NCBI GenBank assembly: GCA_038240605.1
Contig: JBBSDP010000023.1
Location: 1-64,000 of the forward strand
From: JBBSDP01 sp038240605
GTDB lineage: Bacteria > Planctomycetota > Phycisphaerae > Tepidisphaerales > Tepidisphaeraceae
Direction of reading: 5' to 3'
Length of the DNA: 64,000 bases
Shown piece by piece: positions 1 through 8,263 of the stretch (positions within the stretch are counted from its first letter, which is position 1; each line of letters begins with the position of its first letter). The notes below the pieces were generated by a model. That model ran no database searches. It was given only the letters and a program-made list of their open reading frames with translations, and was not told the origin of the DNA. Made by a program: the position numbers and the translations under genes.

Positions 1-901
1 CTTCCGCACTCTTGAGAGTGCGGCCCCATTGAAGCATCGACCTGCACGCCGCCCAGGTCCCAGAGCGACCCCGTCCGCACTCTTGTGAGTGCGGCCCCAG
101 TGAAGCAACGTAACGGGATTCGCGCCCCAGCAAATAGACGAACCTTCCGCACTCTTGAGAGTGCGGCCCCATTGAAGCATGCCAGTGGCGGCGGTGGCGA
201 TCGTCGCCCGCTGATCCTTCCGCACTCTTGAGAGTGCGGCCCCATTGAAGCCACCGGGCCGCCACCCTCGCCGGCAATCTCCAGCTTCCTTCCGCACTCT
301 TGAGAGTGCGGCCCCATTGAAGCGACGTGCAGATGGATCGACGCATCGACAGCCGGAGACCCTTCCGCACTCTTGAGAGTGCGGCCCCATTGAAGCACGT
401 TCTGGTCAGTGGTGAGCTGGTACCGCTCCGCCCCTTCCGCACTCTTGAGAGTGCGGCCCCATTGAAGCGTACTCCTCGCAGATGGCCAACTCGTCAGTAT
501 CCGCCTTCCGCACTCTTGAGAGTGCGGCCCCATTGAAGCGACGCCATCAGCGAGGTGGGGAACAACGCAGCGCAGCCCTTCCGCACTCTTGAGAGTGCGG
601 CCCCATTGAAGCTTCAAATGCGAGCAGGCCGCCCGCGCGAATCTTCCCCTTCCGCACTCTTGAGAGTGCGGCCCCATTGAAGCGTCGAGCGGAGACTGGA
701 CATCGGCACGACCTTGTGCCCTTCCGCACTCTTGAGAGTGCGGCCCCATTGAAGCAACGGTCGCCCTGTCCCAGCAATTCGATTGCCATCCCCTTCCGCA
801 CTCTTGAGAGTGCGGCCCCATTGAAGCGTTCAGCGCATCATCGATGCTCTTGACGCGGGCGGCGGCCTTCCGCACTCTTGAGAGTGCGGCCCCATTGAAG
901 C
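1..901 (+). CRISPR. CRISPR array, 13 repeats and 12 spacers (left end outside the window)
   Basis: A 36-base repeat beginning CCTTCCGCACTC and ending CCCCATTGAAGC occurs at 1-35 (first base outside), 71-106, 143-178, 216-251, 288-323, 361-396, 433-468, 504-539, 577-612, 648-683, 720-755, 792-827 and 866-901. Spacers are 35-38 bases and all different. Each repeat contains a perfect hairpin, CCGCACTCTTGAGAGTGCGG (8-bp stem, TTGA loop), and weak outer pairing CTTC/GAAG. The copy at 71-106 has three substitutions; the others are identical. I infer plus-strand transcription: the repeat ends in ATTGAAGC, resembling the 8-base 5' crRNA handle (ATTGAAAC/G) of type I and III systems, and the decayed end lies at the right, as expected for a trailer end. 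No cas gene is visible, so the subtype cannot be fixed. Small open frames here are artefacts of the repeat. Confidence 0.97.
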
Positions 902-936
902 AGTGACCCGCTCGCCTCCGCCCAGGCGACGACGAT

Positions 937-966
937 CGTTCCGCGCTCCGCGGCTCCATCGAGTGG
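937..966 (+). repeat. Degenerate terminal CRISPR repeat
   Basis: CGTTCCGCGCTC followed by CGGCTCCATCGAG matches the two ends of the array repeat with a gap of about seven bases where the hairpin loop would be. It starts 35 bases after the last intact repeat, exactly one spacer length, which argues against chance. This would make 902-936 a thirteenth spacer and mark the old (trailer) end of the array. Confidence 0.6.
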
Positions 967-1227
967 TTCCCTGCTCGGCAACGTGCGCACCGGCTGGCGC
1001 GCCACCCGCGCTCGATGGCGCACTTGCGATCTTCATTCGGAGTTTCGGGGCCGTCGCCGCGGTCCCGGCGGCAAGGGGGCGCGGCGGAGCGCCTCGCCAA
1101 TGCAGTATTACCCGGTCACGGGCAAGGCGCCCGTGCTACGAAAAATTGCGCCGTCCGATGCGGGGGTCGGTGCGAAATCCCTCGTTCACCAACGCCCGGG
1201 TTGTGCGCCATCCCCACCCGCACGGCG
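967..1227. other. Stretch without a recognisable gene
   Basis: Between the CRISPR trailer and the gene remnant at 1228 I see no credible coding frame, RNA signature or repeat. The overlapping open frames in all directions have no family resemblance and reflect the high GC content. Confidence 0.5.
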
Positions 1228-1398
1228 TCACTTGCCGCTCTTCACTTCGATCTTCGAGGCGGTCATGGTGTATTCGATGGTGACCTTCGCGCCGACCTTC
1301 AAGTCTCCCTTCACCTTCGTGCCGTCATGCCGATCGATTTCCCATTTTTGAGATGCTCCAGAGATGGATGTGGGTCCGTCCCATGCCGATGCCGGCAC
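1228..1398 (-). pseudogene. C-terminal remnant of a small beta-rich protein
   Basis: The minus strand reads, from a GTG at 1398 to a stop at 1228, a frame containing WEIDRHDGTKVKGDLKVG and then VTIEYTMTASKIEVK. This resembles short OB-like hypothetical proteins of Acidobacteria and Planctomycetes that carry a KVxGDLKxGxKVTxxY motif (from memory). The frame continues upstream to about 1480 without an ATG and runs into a tandem duplication, GCGAATTACGGAAA, at 1446-1476. The 5' end therefore looks lost or replaced. It could instead be a very short intact gene with a GTG start. Confidence 0.4.
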
Positions 1399-1466
1399 GT
1401 TCGGGGTTGCGACAGTCGTAGCCGGGTGCAGCGCCGGTTCGCTGCGCGAATTACGGAAATAGCGAA

Positions 1467-2321
1467 TTACGGAAAACCCTTGTCGATTGTGACCTCGCTC
1501 AACGACTTGGGCGTGACCCAGATGCCGGCGGCGTGGCCGTCCATGAATAGGACGTTCATGCGGCCGCGATGGCGGAGGGAGTCAAACATGCTGGGCGTGC
1601 CGGCGCCGTTCCAGGCATAGGCGTCGGCGAGGGAGCAGTCGGGGTTGTGGTCGTAGATGTCCAGCAGGAGGTCGGGACCGAACTCGATTCGCGGCAGGCC
1701 ATCGGCCAGGAAAAAGGTGAGGGCGGGGTCGCCGATGCGGGAGAGTGCGCCGCGGGCGCGGTTGTGGCCCCAGACGCCCCCTTGTCCATTGTCGGCCCAG
1801 CCGAGCGCCGCTTCGTTGAAGACGTAGCTCGACCAGATCGTCGGGCCGGCCCAGCCGCTGTCCTGGATCGTGCTGCCCTGATGCCCCTGGCCATCGTTGT
1901 CCGAGGGACAGGTGAACATGGTGCGGACGACGCCGGTCGATAGGTCGGCGGAAAGATTGGCGGCGGTGTCGGTGCGAATCGTCTGGCCGAGGTAGGAAGC
2001 GAGGGCCGCGGGGATCGGCATGCAGCGCAGGTTGGCGCCGTCGGTGAAGTAGACGTAGTGCGCCTGCTGCGTGTCTCCCACGCCGGCGGCGGTTGCGCCG
2101 CCGGGATCCCAGAGGTGGCCGGCGATCGGGAAGTGCTGGCGGTGCTCGGCGGCGTGCATGAGTGCCGCCTCGCCGATGGAGCGGAGGTTGGAGAGGCAGA
2201 CGATTTCCTTCGCCGCCGCCCGCGCCGCGTTCAGGGCCGGGAGCAGCAACGCAATCAGGATGGCGATGATGCCGATCACCACCAGGAGTTCGACGAGGGT
2301 AAAAGCGTTCCGACGTTTCAT
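1467..2321 (-). CDS. Type II secretion-like pseudopilin (H-X9-DG family)
   Basis: 284 residues. The N-terminus has a basic leader then FTLVELLVVIGIIAILIA, the prepilin cleavage/methylation motif with its hydrophobic helix, as in type IV pilins and type II pseudopilins. The body is the large planctomycete DUF1559-like class: two Cys pairs in the middle and a C-terminal H-x-GRMNVLFMDGHA signature (residues about 255-270). These proteins are processed by prepilin peptidase and exported; individual functions are unknown. The gene stands alone, divergent from hpnE. Its stop lies in a short duplicated AATTACGGAAA sequence. Confidence 0.9.
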   Translation of the reverse strand: MKRRNAFTLVELLVVIGIIAILIALLLPALNAARAAAKEIVCLSNLRSIGEAALMHAAEHRQHFPIAGHLWDPGGATAAGVGDTQQAHYVYFTDGANLRCMPIPAALASYLGQTIRTDTAANLSADLSTGVVRTMFTCPSDNDGQGHQGSTIQDSGWAGPTIWSSYVFNEAALGWADNGQGGVWGHNRARGALSRIGDPALTFFLADGLPRIEFGPDLLLDIYDHNPDCSLADAYAWNGAGTPSMFDSLRHRGRMNVLFMDGHAAGIWVTPKSLSEVTIDKGFP

Positions 2322-2479
2322 GAAGTGTATCGTGCGTTGGAATTATATCGGACACTTTTGATTCGGAAACAAGAATTCTCGATTCCGGCTCCCTTCCTTT
2401 GGGAAAGGGAGGCCGATGCCCTCGTTCATTGGCCTTTGAGCGACGCTCATCCTCGTGCACGGTATCATTTCGCCCCAAC

Positions 2480-3940
2480 GTGACCGAACCCCTGCTCGAC
2501 ACCTTGAATGCATCCGGCGTTCGGCCACCCATCGGCCCGCCCCCTCAAATCGTTATCGTCGGCGGCGGGCTGGCGGGCATGGCGGCGGCGGTGGGGTTGG
2601 AATCTTGCGGGATCCCCGTCACTCTCCTCGAAGCCCGCGCCACCCTCGGCGGCCGTGCCGGATCATTTCAGGACCCGCAGAGCGGCGAGGAACTGGATAA
2701 CTGCCAGCACGTCCTGCTGGGGTGCTGCACGAACCTGATCGATTTTTATCGACGGCTGGGTGTGCAGGATCTGATCCGCTTCGAGCGGGCCATTCACTTC
2801 GTGGATCCGCAAGGCGCGCGCCACGACCTGTGGGGGCTGCGCGGCCTGCCTGCGCCGCTGCACCTGGGGATATCGCTGGCCGGGTTCGGCGCGCTCACCT
2901 GGGGAGAGCGGATTGCCCTGACTCGCGCCATGCTCGCCATGCTGCGCATGGGACGCGAGGGCCGTCTGGCATTGGCGGATCAGCCCTTCGGTCAGTGGCT
3001 CGACGAACAGCGCCAGCCGGCTTCGCTGGTGGACAAGCTCTACGAGCCGATCCTCGTCAGCGCGCTCAATGAGAACGCCCGCCGGGCGAGTGCTTCGTAT
3101 GCAATCCAGGTCTTTCAGGATGCGCTGCTTCGCCACGCCGGTGGGTACGTGGTGGGGATGCCCTCCTGCCCGCTCGGACGTCTCTATGCCAAGCTCCCCT
3201 GCCGCGACGTGCGACTTGGGGCCCGGGTGAGCGGGTTGGAATTTGCCGATGGAACAGTTCGCGGCGTACGGCTGCTGGACGGACAATTCCTGCCCTCCGA
3301 CATCCTTATTCTCGCGACCAATCACCCAACGGTAGGCAAGTGGGTCCCGCCAGAGGTGTCGCAAGGAGACGCTCGACTGGCGGGGCTTGAACGGCTCCAG
3401 AGTGTGCCGATCCTGGGGGCGCATCTCTGGTTTGACCGCCCGGTGCTGAGCGAATCCCACGCCGCGCTCATGAGTGGGCCGCTCCAGTGGCTCTTCCGGA
3501 AGGACAGCGAAGGTCGCGCGGTGCACGGCGTGATCAGCGCCGCCCGCGACTGGGTCGGGCAGGACAAAGACGAAAGTCTCGCCCGTTTCGCCGAACAGGT
3601 ACGCCGTACGCTGCCGATGGCGCGAGGGGCCAGGCTGGAGCGCGGCGTGATCGTGATCGAAAAGCGGGCGACCTTTTCCCCCCTGCCCGGCGTGGATCGC
3701 GACCGCCCCGCTCAATCGCCAGGTCAAACCGGCATCCGCAATCTGTTCCTGGCCGGCGACTACACCCAAACCGGCTGGCCCGCGACAATGGAAGGCGCGG
3801 TGCGAAGCGGCTACCTCGCCGCCGAAGCCGTCCAATCCCACTTGTCGCCAGGGCAGCCCGTCAACAGCCGACTCCTCCAGGATGACCTGCCGGCCGAGTG
3901 GCCGGCGCGGTTTATGGAACTGGTTCGAATGCCGTCTTAA
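2480..3940 (+). CDS. hpnE: Hydroxysqualene dehydroxylase, FAD-dependent
   Basis: About 486 residues. An FAD-binding Rossmann motif, IVIVGGGLAGMAAAVGLES, is followed by LLEARATLGGRAGSF, typical of the phytoene-desaturase/HpnE amine-oxidase fold. NCQHVLLGCCTNLIDFYRRLG and the C-terminal LFLAGDYTQTGWPATMEGAV match HpnE. The enzyme reduces hydroxysqualene to squalene for hopanoid synthesis; usual partners hpnC and hpnD are not in the window. I chose the GTG at 2480 (VTEPLLDTLN), about 28 residues before the FAD loop. The frame is open back to 2399, but the extra residues look non-coding. No strong ribosome-binding site is visible, so the start is uncertain. Confidence 0.9.
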   Translation: MTEPLLDTLNASGVRPPIGPPPQIVIVGGGLAGMAAAVGLESCGIPVTLLEARATLGGRAGSFQDPQSGEELDNCQHVLLGCCTNLIDFYRRLGVQDLIRFERAIHFVDPQGARHDLWGLRGLPAPLHLGISLAGFGALTWGERIALTRAMLAMLRMGREGRLALADQPFGQWLDEQRQPASLVDKLYEPILVSALNENARRASASYAIQVFQDALLRHAGGYVVGMPSCPLGRLYAKLPCRDVRLGARVSGLEFADGTVRGVRLLDGQFLPSDILILATNHPTVGKWVPPEVSQGDARLAGLERLQSVPILGAHLWFDRPVLSESHAALMSGPLQWLFRKDSEGRAVHGVISAARDWVGQDKDESLARFAEQVRRTLPMARGARLERGVIVIEKRATFSPLPGVDRDRPAQSPGQTGIRNLFLAGDYTQTGWPATMEGAVRSGYLAAEAVQSHLSPGQPVNSRLLQDDLPAEWPARFMELVRMPS

Positions 3941-4007
3941 GTGGATCGTGGATCGGCGCGACAAAAGTCGGCTGGCTCGAACTTCCATTACGTGCTAAAC
4001 TTTGGGC

Positions 4008-4277
4008 ATGCAAGTGGACCGCGAAATCGCAATACTGGATCGGATCTTCGATCCGCTTGAGCGATGTTTGACCGATGAATCCGCGCGGCGGCTCGTGGAC
4101 TTACGGGCCGATCCGTCGGTTGAATCGCGCGTCGGAGAGCTGGCCGCCGGGGCCAATGAAGGTTCCCTTACACCCGAAGAACGGCTCGAATACGAGGCAT
4201 ACATCTCGGCTTCTAATACCGTCGCAATTCTACAGGCCAAAGCGCGCCGGATCCTCGCTAACCACAGTGCGGCATGA
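4008..4277 (+). CDS. Small conserved protein paired with an HNH endonuclease
   Basis: 89 residues, acidic and helical, with LTPEERLEYEAYISASNTVAILQAKARRILA near the C-terminus. Such proteins are found just upstream of HNH endonucleases in cyanobacteria and planctomycetes (recalled association). The last bases overlap the next start as ATGA, so the two are translationally coupled. Function is unknown; an accessory or antitoxin-like role for the nuclease is only a guess. Confidence 0.75.
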   Translation: MQVDREIAILDRIFDPLERCLTDESARRLVDLRADPSVESRVGELAAGANEGSLTPEERLEYEAYISASNTVAILQAKARRILANHSAA

Positions 4278-4655
4278 TCGACGCGGCCACACGCAGGCTG
4301 GTGGCTCAGCGGGCGGAGAATCGCTGCGAATATTGTCAAGATCCATCAGGACCAGGATCCCTACTTCCGATTTCACGTCGAGCATGTCATCGCGCGGCAA
4401 CACGGCGGCTCCGATGAACTCGACAACCTTGCCCTTGCCTGCCACTCCTGCAACCTATTTAAGGGTCCGAATCTGACAGGTATCGCGCCGGGGTTGACCG
4501 AGGTGGTCCGCCTGTTTAACCCACGCATCCAGAAGTGGTCGCGTCACTTTTCCGTCAAAAATGGGATTGTCGCTGGAAGGACCCAAATCTGCCGCGCAAC
4601 CGTTCATTTACTGAAGATGAACGCCATCCGCCGGCTCCTGCTCCGACGTGGGTAA
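4274..4655 (+). pseudogene. HNH endonuclease with a +1 frameshift
   Basis: From the ATG at 4274 the frame reads MIDAATRRLVAQRAENRCEYCQ, then goes out of frame. Skipping one base near 4340 restores a complete HNH domain: YFRFHVEHVIARQHGG, LDNLALACHSCNLFKGP, then a conserved tail ending at the TAA at 4653-4655. All zinc cysteines (CEYC, CHSC) and the H-V-I-A-R-QHGG active site are present across the two frames. Either one inserted base has inactivated the gene or the assembly has a one-base error. No homopolymer sits at the site. Confidence 0.85.
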
Positions 4656-4798
4656 TACCTGTGGGAGCTGATTGAGACTCGCCGGCCAACCCGCTCGACG
4701 CCCTGAGCGAACATTTTGCCGTATCGACTGTATTGAGCGCTGGCGGGTCCGCTGCCTGGGGACCGTTTGCGGACGCCGGCTTGTGTTGAGGGCTTTTG

Positions 4799-5665
4799 AT
4801 GACGGCAACGATGATCAAGTTTGTCTGTGGCACCTGCGGAGAACGCTTGAGCGTCCCGGAGCGCTTTGCTGGCCGTAAGGGGGCTTGTCCCGGGTGCGGC
4901 GCGGTGAATCGAGTTCCCCTGCGCGGCTTTGCCGAGACCGCCACGCCTCCGGCCCGGGCCGCCACCAGCGAACGGACCACGACCGCCGCACGGGTCAATG
5001 GAAATGGGACTGCCGTCGCCAGGGTTCACGGCGGCACGGCCACGGTGGTTGCCCCATCAGCGCCGGCCCATCGTGGTCCGATCGAGCCGGCGGTGAAGCC
5101 GGTTGAGGCGCCTCCTTCGCGCGTCCGTACCTTGCTCGATCCTCCGCCACCGGTCGCACCACCGGTTGCGCCGCCGAAGAAGCGGTCGGCGCCGGCGCCT
5201 CAGCCTGAGCCAATGGCTCCGGTCAACGGCAATGGGCACGGCAACGGCAACCCTTATGCCTACGTTCATCCGCTGGTCGAGGCGGTTGCTGCCCCGCCGT
5301 CGGATCTGGCCGACCCGCTCTTCATTCCTGCGCCCCCGGTCGTGCTGACCGAAGCGGATGGCGCCGCGCCGCGGAATCACGGCGTGCTCGCGGCCGACGA
5401 GCTGACGCCGGGCGAACGCTGGAAGCGTGCCTGGGAAGAACCCCGGCAAGGCGGCCTCGCCCGAAAGGTTCTGGGAGCGATCCTCTCGAGAGGCGCGACC
5501 GAGGAGACCGCGACCCGGACGACGGCTCGGGCGCGAACGCTGGATGACGGGTTCTCCCTGCCGGCCAAGATCGGCATGCTTCTCGGAGCGGTTACGGGTC
5601 TGGTGGGGATGATCTACCTGGTTCTCTACTTCCTGCTCTGGTCACATCTGAATATGAACCCGTAG
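4799..5665 (+). CDS. Zinc-ribbon, proline-rich, C-terminally membrane-anchored protein
   Basis: 288 residues. The N-terminus is a zinc ribbon (FVCGTCGERLSVPERFAG, then ACPGCG), followed by about 200 low-complexity residues rich in Ala, Pro and Thr with an NGNG/HGNGN stretch, and one hydrophobic helix near the C-terminus (about 262-282). This layout is common and largely uncharacterised in Planctomycetes; the zinc ribbon would face the cytoplasm. The start could also be ATG 4811 (MIKFVCGTCG), which fits the family better. Function unknown. Confidence 0.8.
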   Translation: MTATMIKFVCGTCGERLSVPERFAGRKGACPGCGAVNRVPLRGFAETATPPARAATSERTTTAARVNGNGTAVARVHGGTATVVAPSAPAHRGPIEPAVKPVEAPPSRVRTLLDPPPPVAPPVAPPKKRSAPAPQPEPMAPVNGNGHGNGNPYAYVHPLVEAVAAPPSDLADPLFIPAPPVVLTEADGAAPRNHGVLAADELTPGERWKRAWEEPRQGGLARKVLGAILSRGATEETATRTTARARTLDDGFSLPAKIGMLLGAVTGLVGMIYLVLYFLLWSHLNMNP

Positions 5666-5968
5666 TTTGCACAGTCAACGCGACGTATGACGGATGACGC
5701 CTGGCGCGGCCATATTTTACGGCAATAACCTGGATATCAGAGTCGAGACGGTGCGGGAGCGTTGTCGCGGCACCGCGTCAACCGCTTCCTTACGGGCGCG
5801 GCTCTGAAATGCGACGTCCTCGATGATTGCGCACACACGAAAATGGCCACGCCGAAGACGCCAGTTTGATAGTTTGCGATTGTAGCCGTGGGGGGCGTTG
5901 GGTAATCTGAGCCGGTCTGCACTGAACGCGATGCCCGCTCGATGCCTCACTCGCGCCTGGGAGGTCCC
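5666..5968. other. Intergenic stretch holding one repeat-family element
   Basis: No gene is seen. It contains a worn copy of the GCCGCGACCGT inverted-repeat family (5746-5815) and, at its right end, a GGGAGG ribosome-binding site seven bases from the next ATG. Confidence 0.6.
5746..5815. repeat. Degenerate inverted-repeat element, CCGCGACCGT family
   Basis: The right arm CTTCCTTACGGGCGCGGCTC at about 5784-5803, followed by TGAAATGCGA, closely matches the right arm of the element at 16273-16342. The left arm ACGGTGCGGGAGCG at 5749-5762 is worn. It lies 80 bases beyond the zinc-ribbon gene. Confidence 0.6.
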
Positions 5969-6952
5969 ATGAAATCCGGCTTCCTCCGCTACTCGTTGAC
6001 GATCGCCGTGCTGCTCGTCGCTAACGCTCCATCGCGCGCCGGCGCCGCGGAGCGGCAGGTCCTGAAGTTCAAGAATTCGTCGAAGCTGCGGATCGAGGGG
6101 AAAGACCACCTCGTCGTGCTTGCCGATACGTCCCGCGGTCGCGCGCAGCGGCTCGTCGTTCCCAACCAGGATGCAGACGGGAAATTCGATCCCGTGGAAG
6201 ATCAAGCGGCGTTCGTGAAGCAGCTTCGGGCCGGGGAGCTGATCATCGCCGAGTGGGAGATGGCGGGGCCAGCCGAAATGGTGAGCGCGATCGCACGCTA
6301 TTCACCCAAGCCCGGCGAGTTGACGCCGCACGGATACCTCTTCAGGCATACCGAAAAGGCGAGCGACGATGCCCCGGAGCTGACGGTCGTCTTTGAGAAA
6401 CTCGGCGAGATCATCCGCGCGATCATCCCCGCCCGGCAAGGGGCTGACGGCATTCCCGTGGCCGACCCCACGTTCGATCCGGTGATTGCCAAACTGCGCG
6501 AGGGGGATCCGGTCTGGGCGGAATTCTCAAGTGACAAGCAGCCGAAACTTCTCAACCTGATGCCCTGGAGCGAACCGCAACGCGGCAAGCTGGTCAAGCT
6601 CGAGCCGGCCGATATGAACGGGCAGAAGGGGATGGCGGCGCAGATCGATAACGGCGGCGCGAAGCCCGTGATGCTGCTCTTCCCCGGCGCCATGCAGGAC
6701 GGGAAGTGGATTACGGATACCCGCCTTCTCGCCGGAGCGCACCGGTGCAAGCCAGGCGGCGAGGTCCTGTACCGCGTACAGGAAATCGACGGGCAAAAAT
6801 GGCTGCGCGAGATCGAGCCGGTTCCCCAACCCCTCGCCGCCCGCCCCACCCCCGCGCAGGGCAACGGTCGGAGCAACACCGACGCCAACGGACTCCCCCG
6901 CCCCCGCATCCCCGGCGGCGGCACGCCGGGTGTGGGAGGCGTGGGATTCTGA
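5969..6952 (+). CDS. Secreted protein of unknown function
   Basis: 327 residues. It starts with a signal peptide (MKSGFLRYSLTIAVLLVANA, cleavage probably after APSRAGAA). The mature part is hydrophilic with repeated small modules of about 100 residues (KGKLVKLEPADMNGQKG, VLYRVQEIDGQKWLREIE), suggesting beta-barrel or SH3-like units. The C-terminal 40 residues are Pro/Gly/Asn-rich and end in GGTPGVGGVGF. A GGGAGG ribosome-binding site decides the start. I do not recognise the family. Confidence 0.75.
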   Translation: MKSGFLRYSLTIAVLLVANAPSRAGAAERQVLKFKNSSKLRIEGKDHLVVLADTSRGRAQRLVVPNQDADGKFDPVEDQAAFVKQLRAGELIIAEWEMAGPAEMVSAIARYSPKPGELTPHGYLFRHTEKASDDAPELTVVFEKLGEIIRAIIPARQGADGIPVADPTFDPVIAKLREGDPVWAEFSSDKQPKLLNLMPWSEPQRGKLVKLEPADMNGQKGMAAQIDNGGAKPVMLLFPGAMQDGKWITDTRLLAGAHRCKPGGEVLYRVQEIDGQKWLREIEPVPQPLAARPTPAQGNGRSNTDANGLPRPRIPGGGTPGVGGVGF

Positions 6953-6959
6953 CTGAATT

Positions 6960-7776
6960 CACTTGCCCCGGGCCGGCTGTGTCGCCGGATCGGATGGCAT
7001 TCGTTGCGGATGCGAAGCATCTGCGCGATCACGTTGGCGGTGGGCTCGTCGCTCAAGCCGCGCTTTCCCAGAGCCATCGCAGCGGCATCTCCAACCGTGT
7101 CGTCTTCCATGAGCTTCAGCAGAGCGACGTTGTGACTGACAGCAGGTCCGGCAGCGCCAAGGCCGCCTCTGGCCCGAGTTTCTCAAGGTCGTCCGCAGCT
7201 TCGCGGATGTGGTATCTTGAGATGCTGCTCAGGTCGCGGATCGCCGTGAACAGACGCGGGTCGGCGTCAGGCATAATCGCCTGAAGCGCGCCCAGAGCGG
7301 CCTTTCGGTCGTCGTCATCCGGCCGACGCAATTCATCCAGAAGACAGGGAACCGATTCGATCGCGAACGGGCCAAGGCCTTCCAGTACGCTGCTGGCGGT
7401 TTCGCGCGTCTCCGGATTACCGGTTTGCACCATTTCTTCGATGGACGGAATGATCGATGCCGCATGTTCGGGCAGCTCGACCAATGCGCCCGCCGCTACG
7501 GCACGCTTGAATGCGCTTGGGGAGGAGAACTGATGGAGCAGTTCCTTCACCGCTTCGTCGGAATGAATCTGCTTCAGCGCAGTCATCGCATGTTGAGCCA
7601 ACGTCCCCCGGCGAACCAGTTGGTGCACCAATTCCTCAACGGCTTGCGCAGCGTTATCGGGCGATTTCGCAAGCTCCTCGCAGGCGCGAACTTTATCCTG
7701 AAGCGTTGCCCGGTCATCGTCGAGGGTCTTCCGCAGTTCCTGAACCTGTTCTTCTCGCGCATCGTCGGCGCAGATT
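6960..7776 (-). pseudogene. Decayed HEAT-repeat protein gene
   Basis: The minus strand encodes HEAT-like repeats (SPSAFKRAVAAGALVELPEH, RRPDDDDRKAALGALQAI, EAADDLEKLGPEAALALPDL) with a stop at 7116. One frame over, at 7110-6970, the repeat pattern continues (LLKLMEDDTVGDAAAMALGK, then ANVIAQMLRIRN), so a frameshift has occurred near 7120. Upstream the frame remains open through a coiled segment (REEQVQELRKTLDDDRATLQ) into the inverted-repeat element at 7777 and meets a TAG at about 7831 with no start codon. Insertion of that element therefore appears to have removed the 5' end. A shorter product from the GTG at 7631 is possible but unlikely. Confidence 0.7.
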
Positions 7777-7900
7777 TCCCCCTCTCCCGGTACGCCGGGA
7801 GAGGGTTGGGGTGAGGGTCTTGCCGGGAGCTAACGTCCGTCGTACTCGAAATGCCCCTCACCCTTCCCCCTCTCCCGGAGTACCGGGAGAGGGGGAAGGG
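7777..7900. repeat. Compound inverted-repeat element (CCCTCTCCCGG family)
   Basis: Two near-perfect hairpins, CCCTCTCCCGG-TACG-CCGGGAGAGGG (about 7780-7805) and CCCTCTCCCGG-AGTA-CCGGGAGAGGG (about 7868-7893), are themselves in inverted arrangement, with GGTGAGGG (7809-7817) opposite CCCTCACC (7855-7862). Translated copies of this motif recur in predicted proteins of many GC-rich bacteria, which suggests a dispersed element (from memory). It truncates the HEAT-repeat gene. Confidence 0.85.
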
Positions 7901-7963
7901 AAGAACGAAGTTCGCCACAATCAAGCGTCACACCCCCTTAAAGCCAGCGTTGAACCTAAAGTT

Positions 7964-8007
7964 TTGCTTGCTTTCGCCACTTGGTTTATACTGGTCTAGA
8001 CTGGTCT
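7964..8007 (+). promoter_or_regulatory. Promoter and operator of the phd-vapC pair
   Basis: A sigma70-type promoter: TTGCTT at 7964-7969, 17 bases, TATACT at 7987-7992. Overlapping the -10 and start region are two direct copies of ACTGGTCT (7990-7997 and 8000-8007) exactly 10 bp apart, on one face of the helix, with palindrome GTCTAGAC between them. This fits autoregulation by a Phd-type antitoxin dimer. Confidence 0.65.
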
Positions 8008-8020
8008 GAACGGAGGCACA

Positions 8021-8263
8021 GTGAAACGAGTTGGATCATTTGAAGCTAAGACGCATCTTCCCGAGCTTCTCCGTCGCGTGGAGGCCGGAGAAGGGATCAT
8101 CATCACACGACACGGACAAGATGTGGCACAACTGATCCCTCCGCCCTATACGCTGGCAAAGCCTGACACGGCTGATGCGATCGCGCGCTGGCGCAAGGCT
8201 CGGCGGGGCGTGAAGCTTGGCGGCCTGAGCGTTCGTAAGCTGATCGAGGAAGGCCGACGCTGA
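8021..8263 (+). CDS. Phd/YefM-type antitoxin
   Basis: 80 residues. MKRVGSFEAKTHLPELLRRV, then GEGIIITRHGQDVAQLIP, is the classic Phd/YefM DNA-binding fold; the charged C-terminal tail (VRKLIEEGRR) would wrap the toxin. It uses a GTG start behind a CGGAGG ribosome-binding site. Its stop overlaps the toxin start (TGATG). It should neutralise the PIN toxin and repress the operon at the ACTGGTCT repeats. Confidence 0.92.
   Translation: MKRVGSFEAKTHLPELLRRVEAGEGIIITRHGQDVAQLIPPPYTLAKPDTADAIARWRKARRGVKLGGLSVRKLIEEGRR

Noticed and set aside
327..1036. Short open frames within and beside the CRISPR array
   Set aside because: They consist of translated repeat units (for example PFRTLESAAPLKH) and are not genes.
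2663..3988. 441-codon open frame on the minus strand
   Set aside because: Antisense to hpnE, whose FAD motifs are unambiguous.
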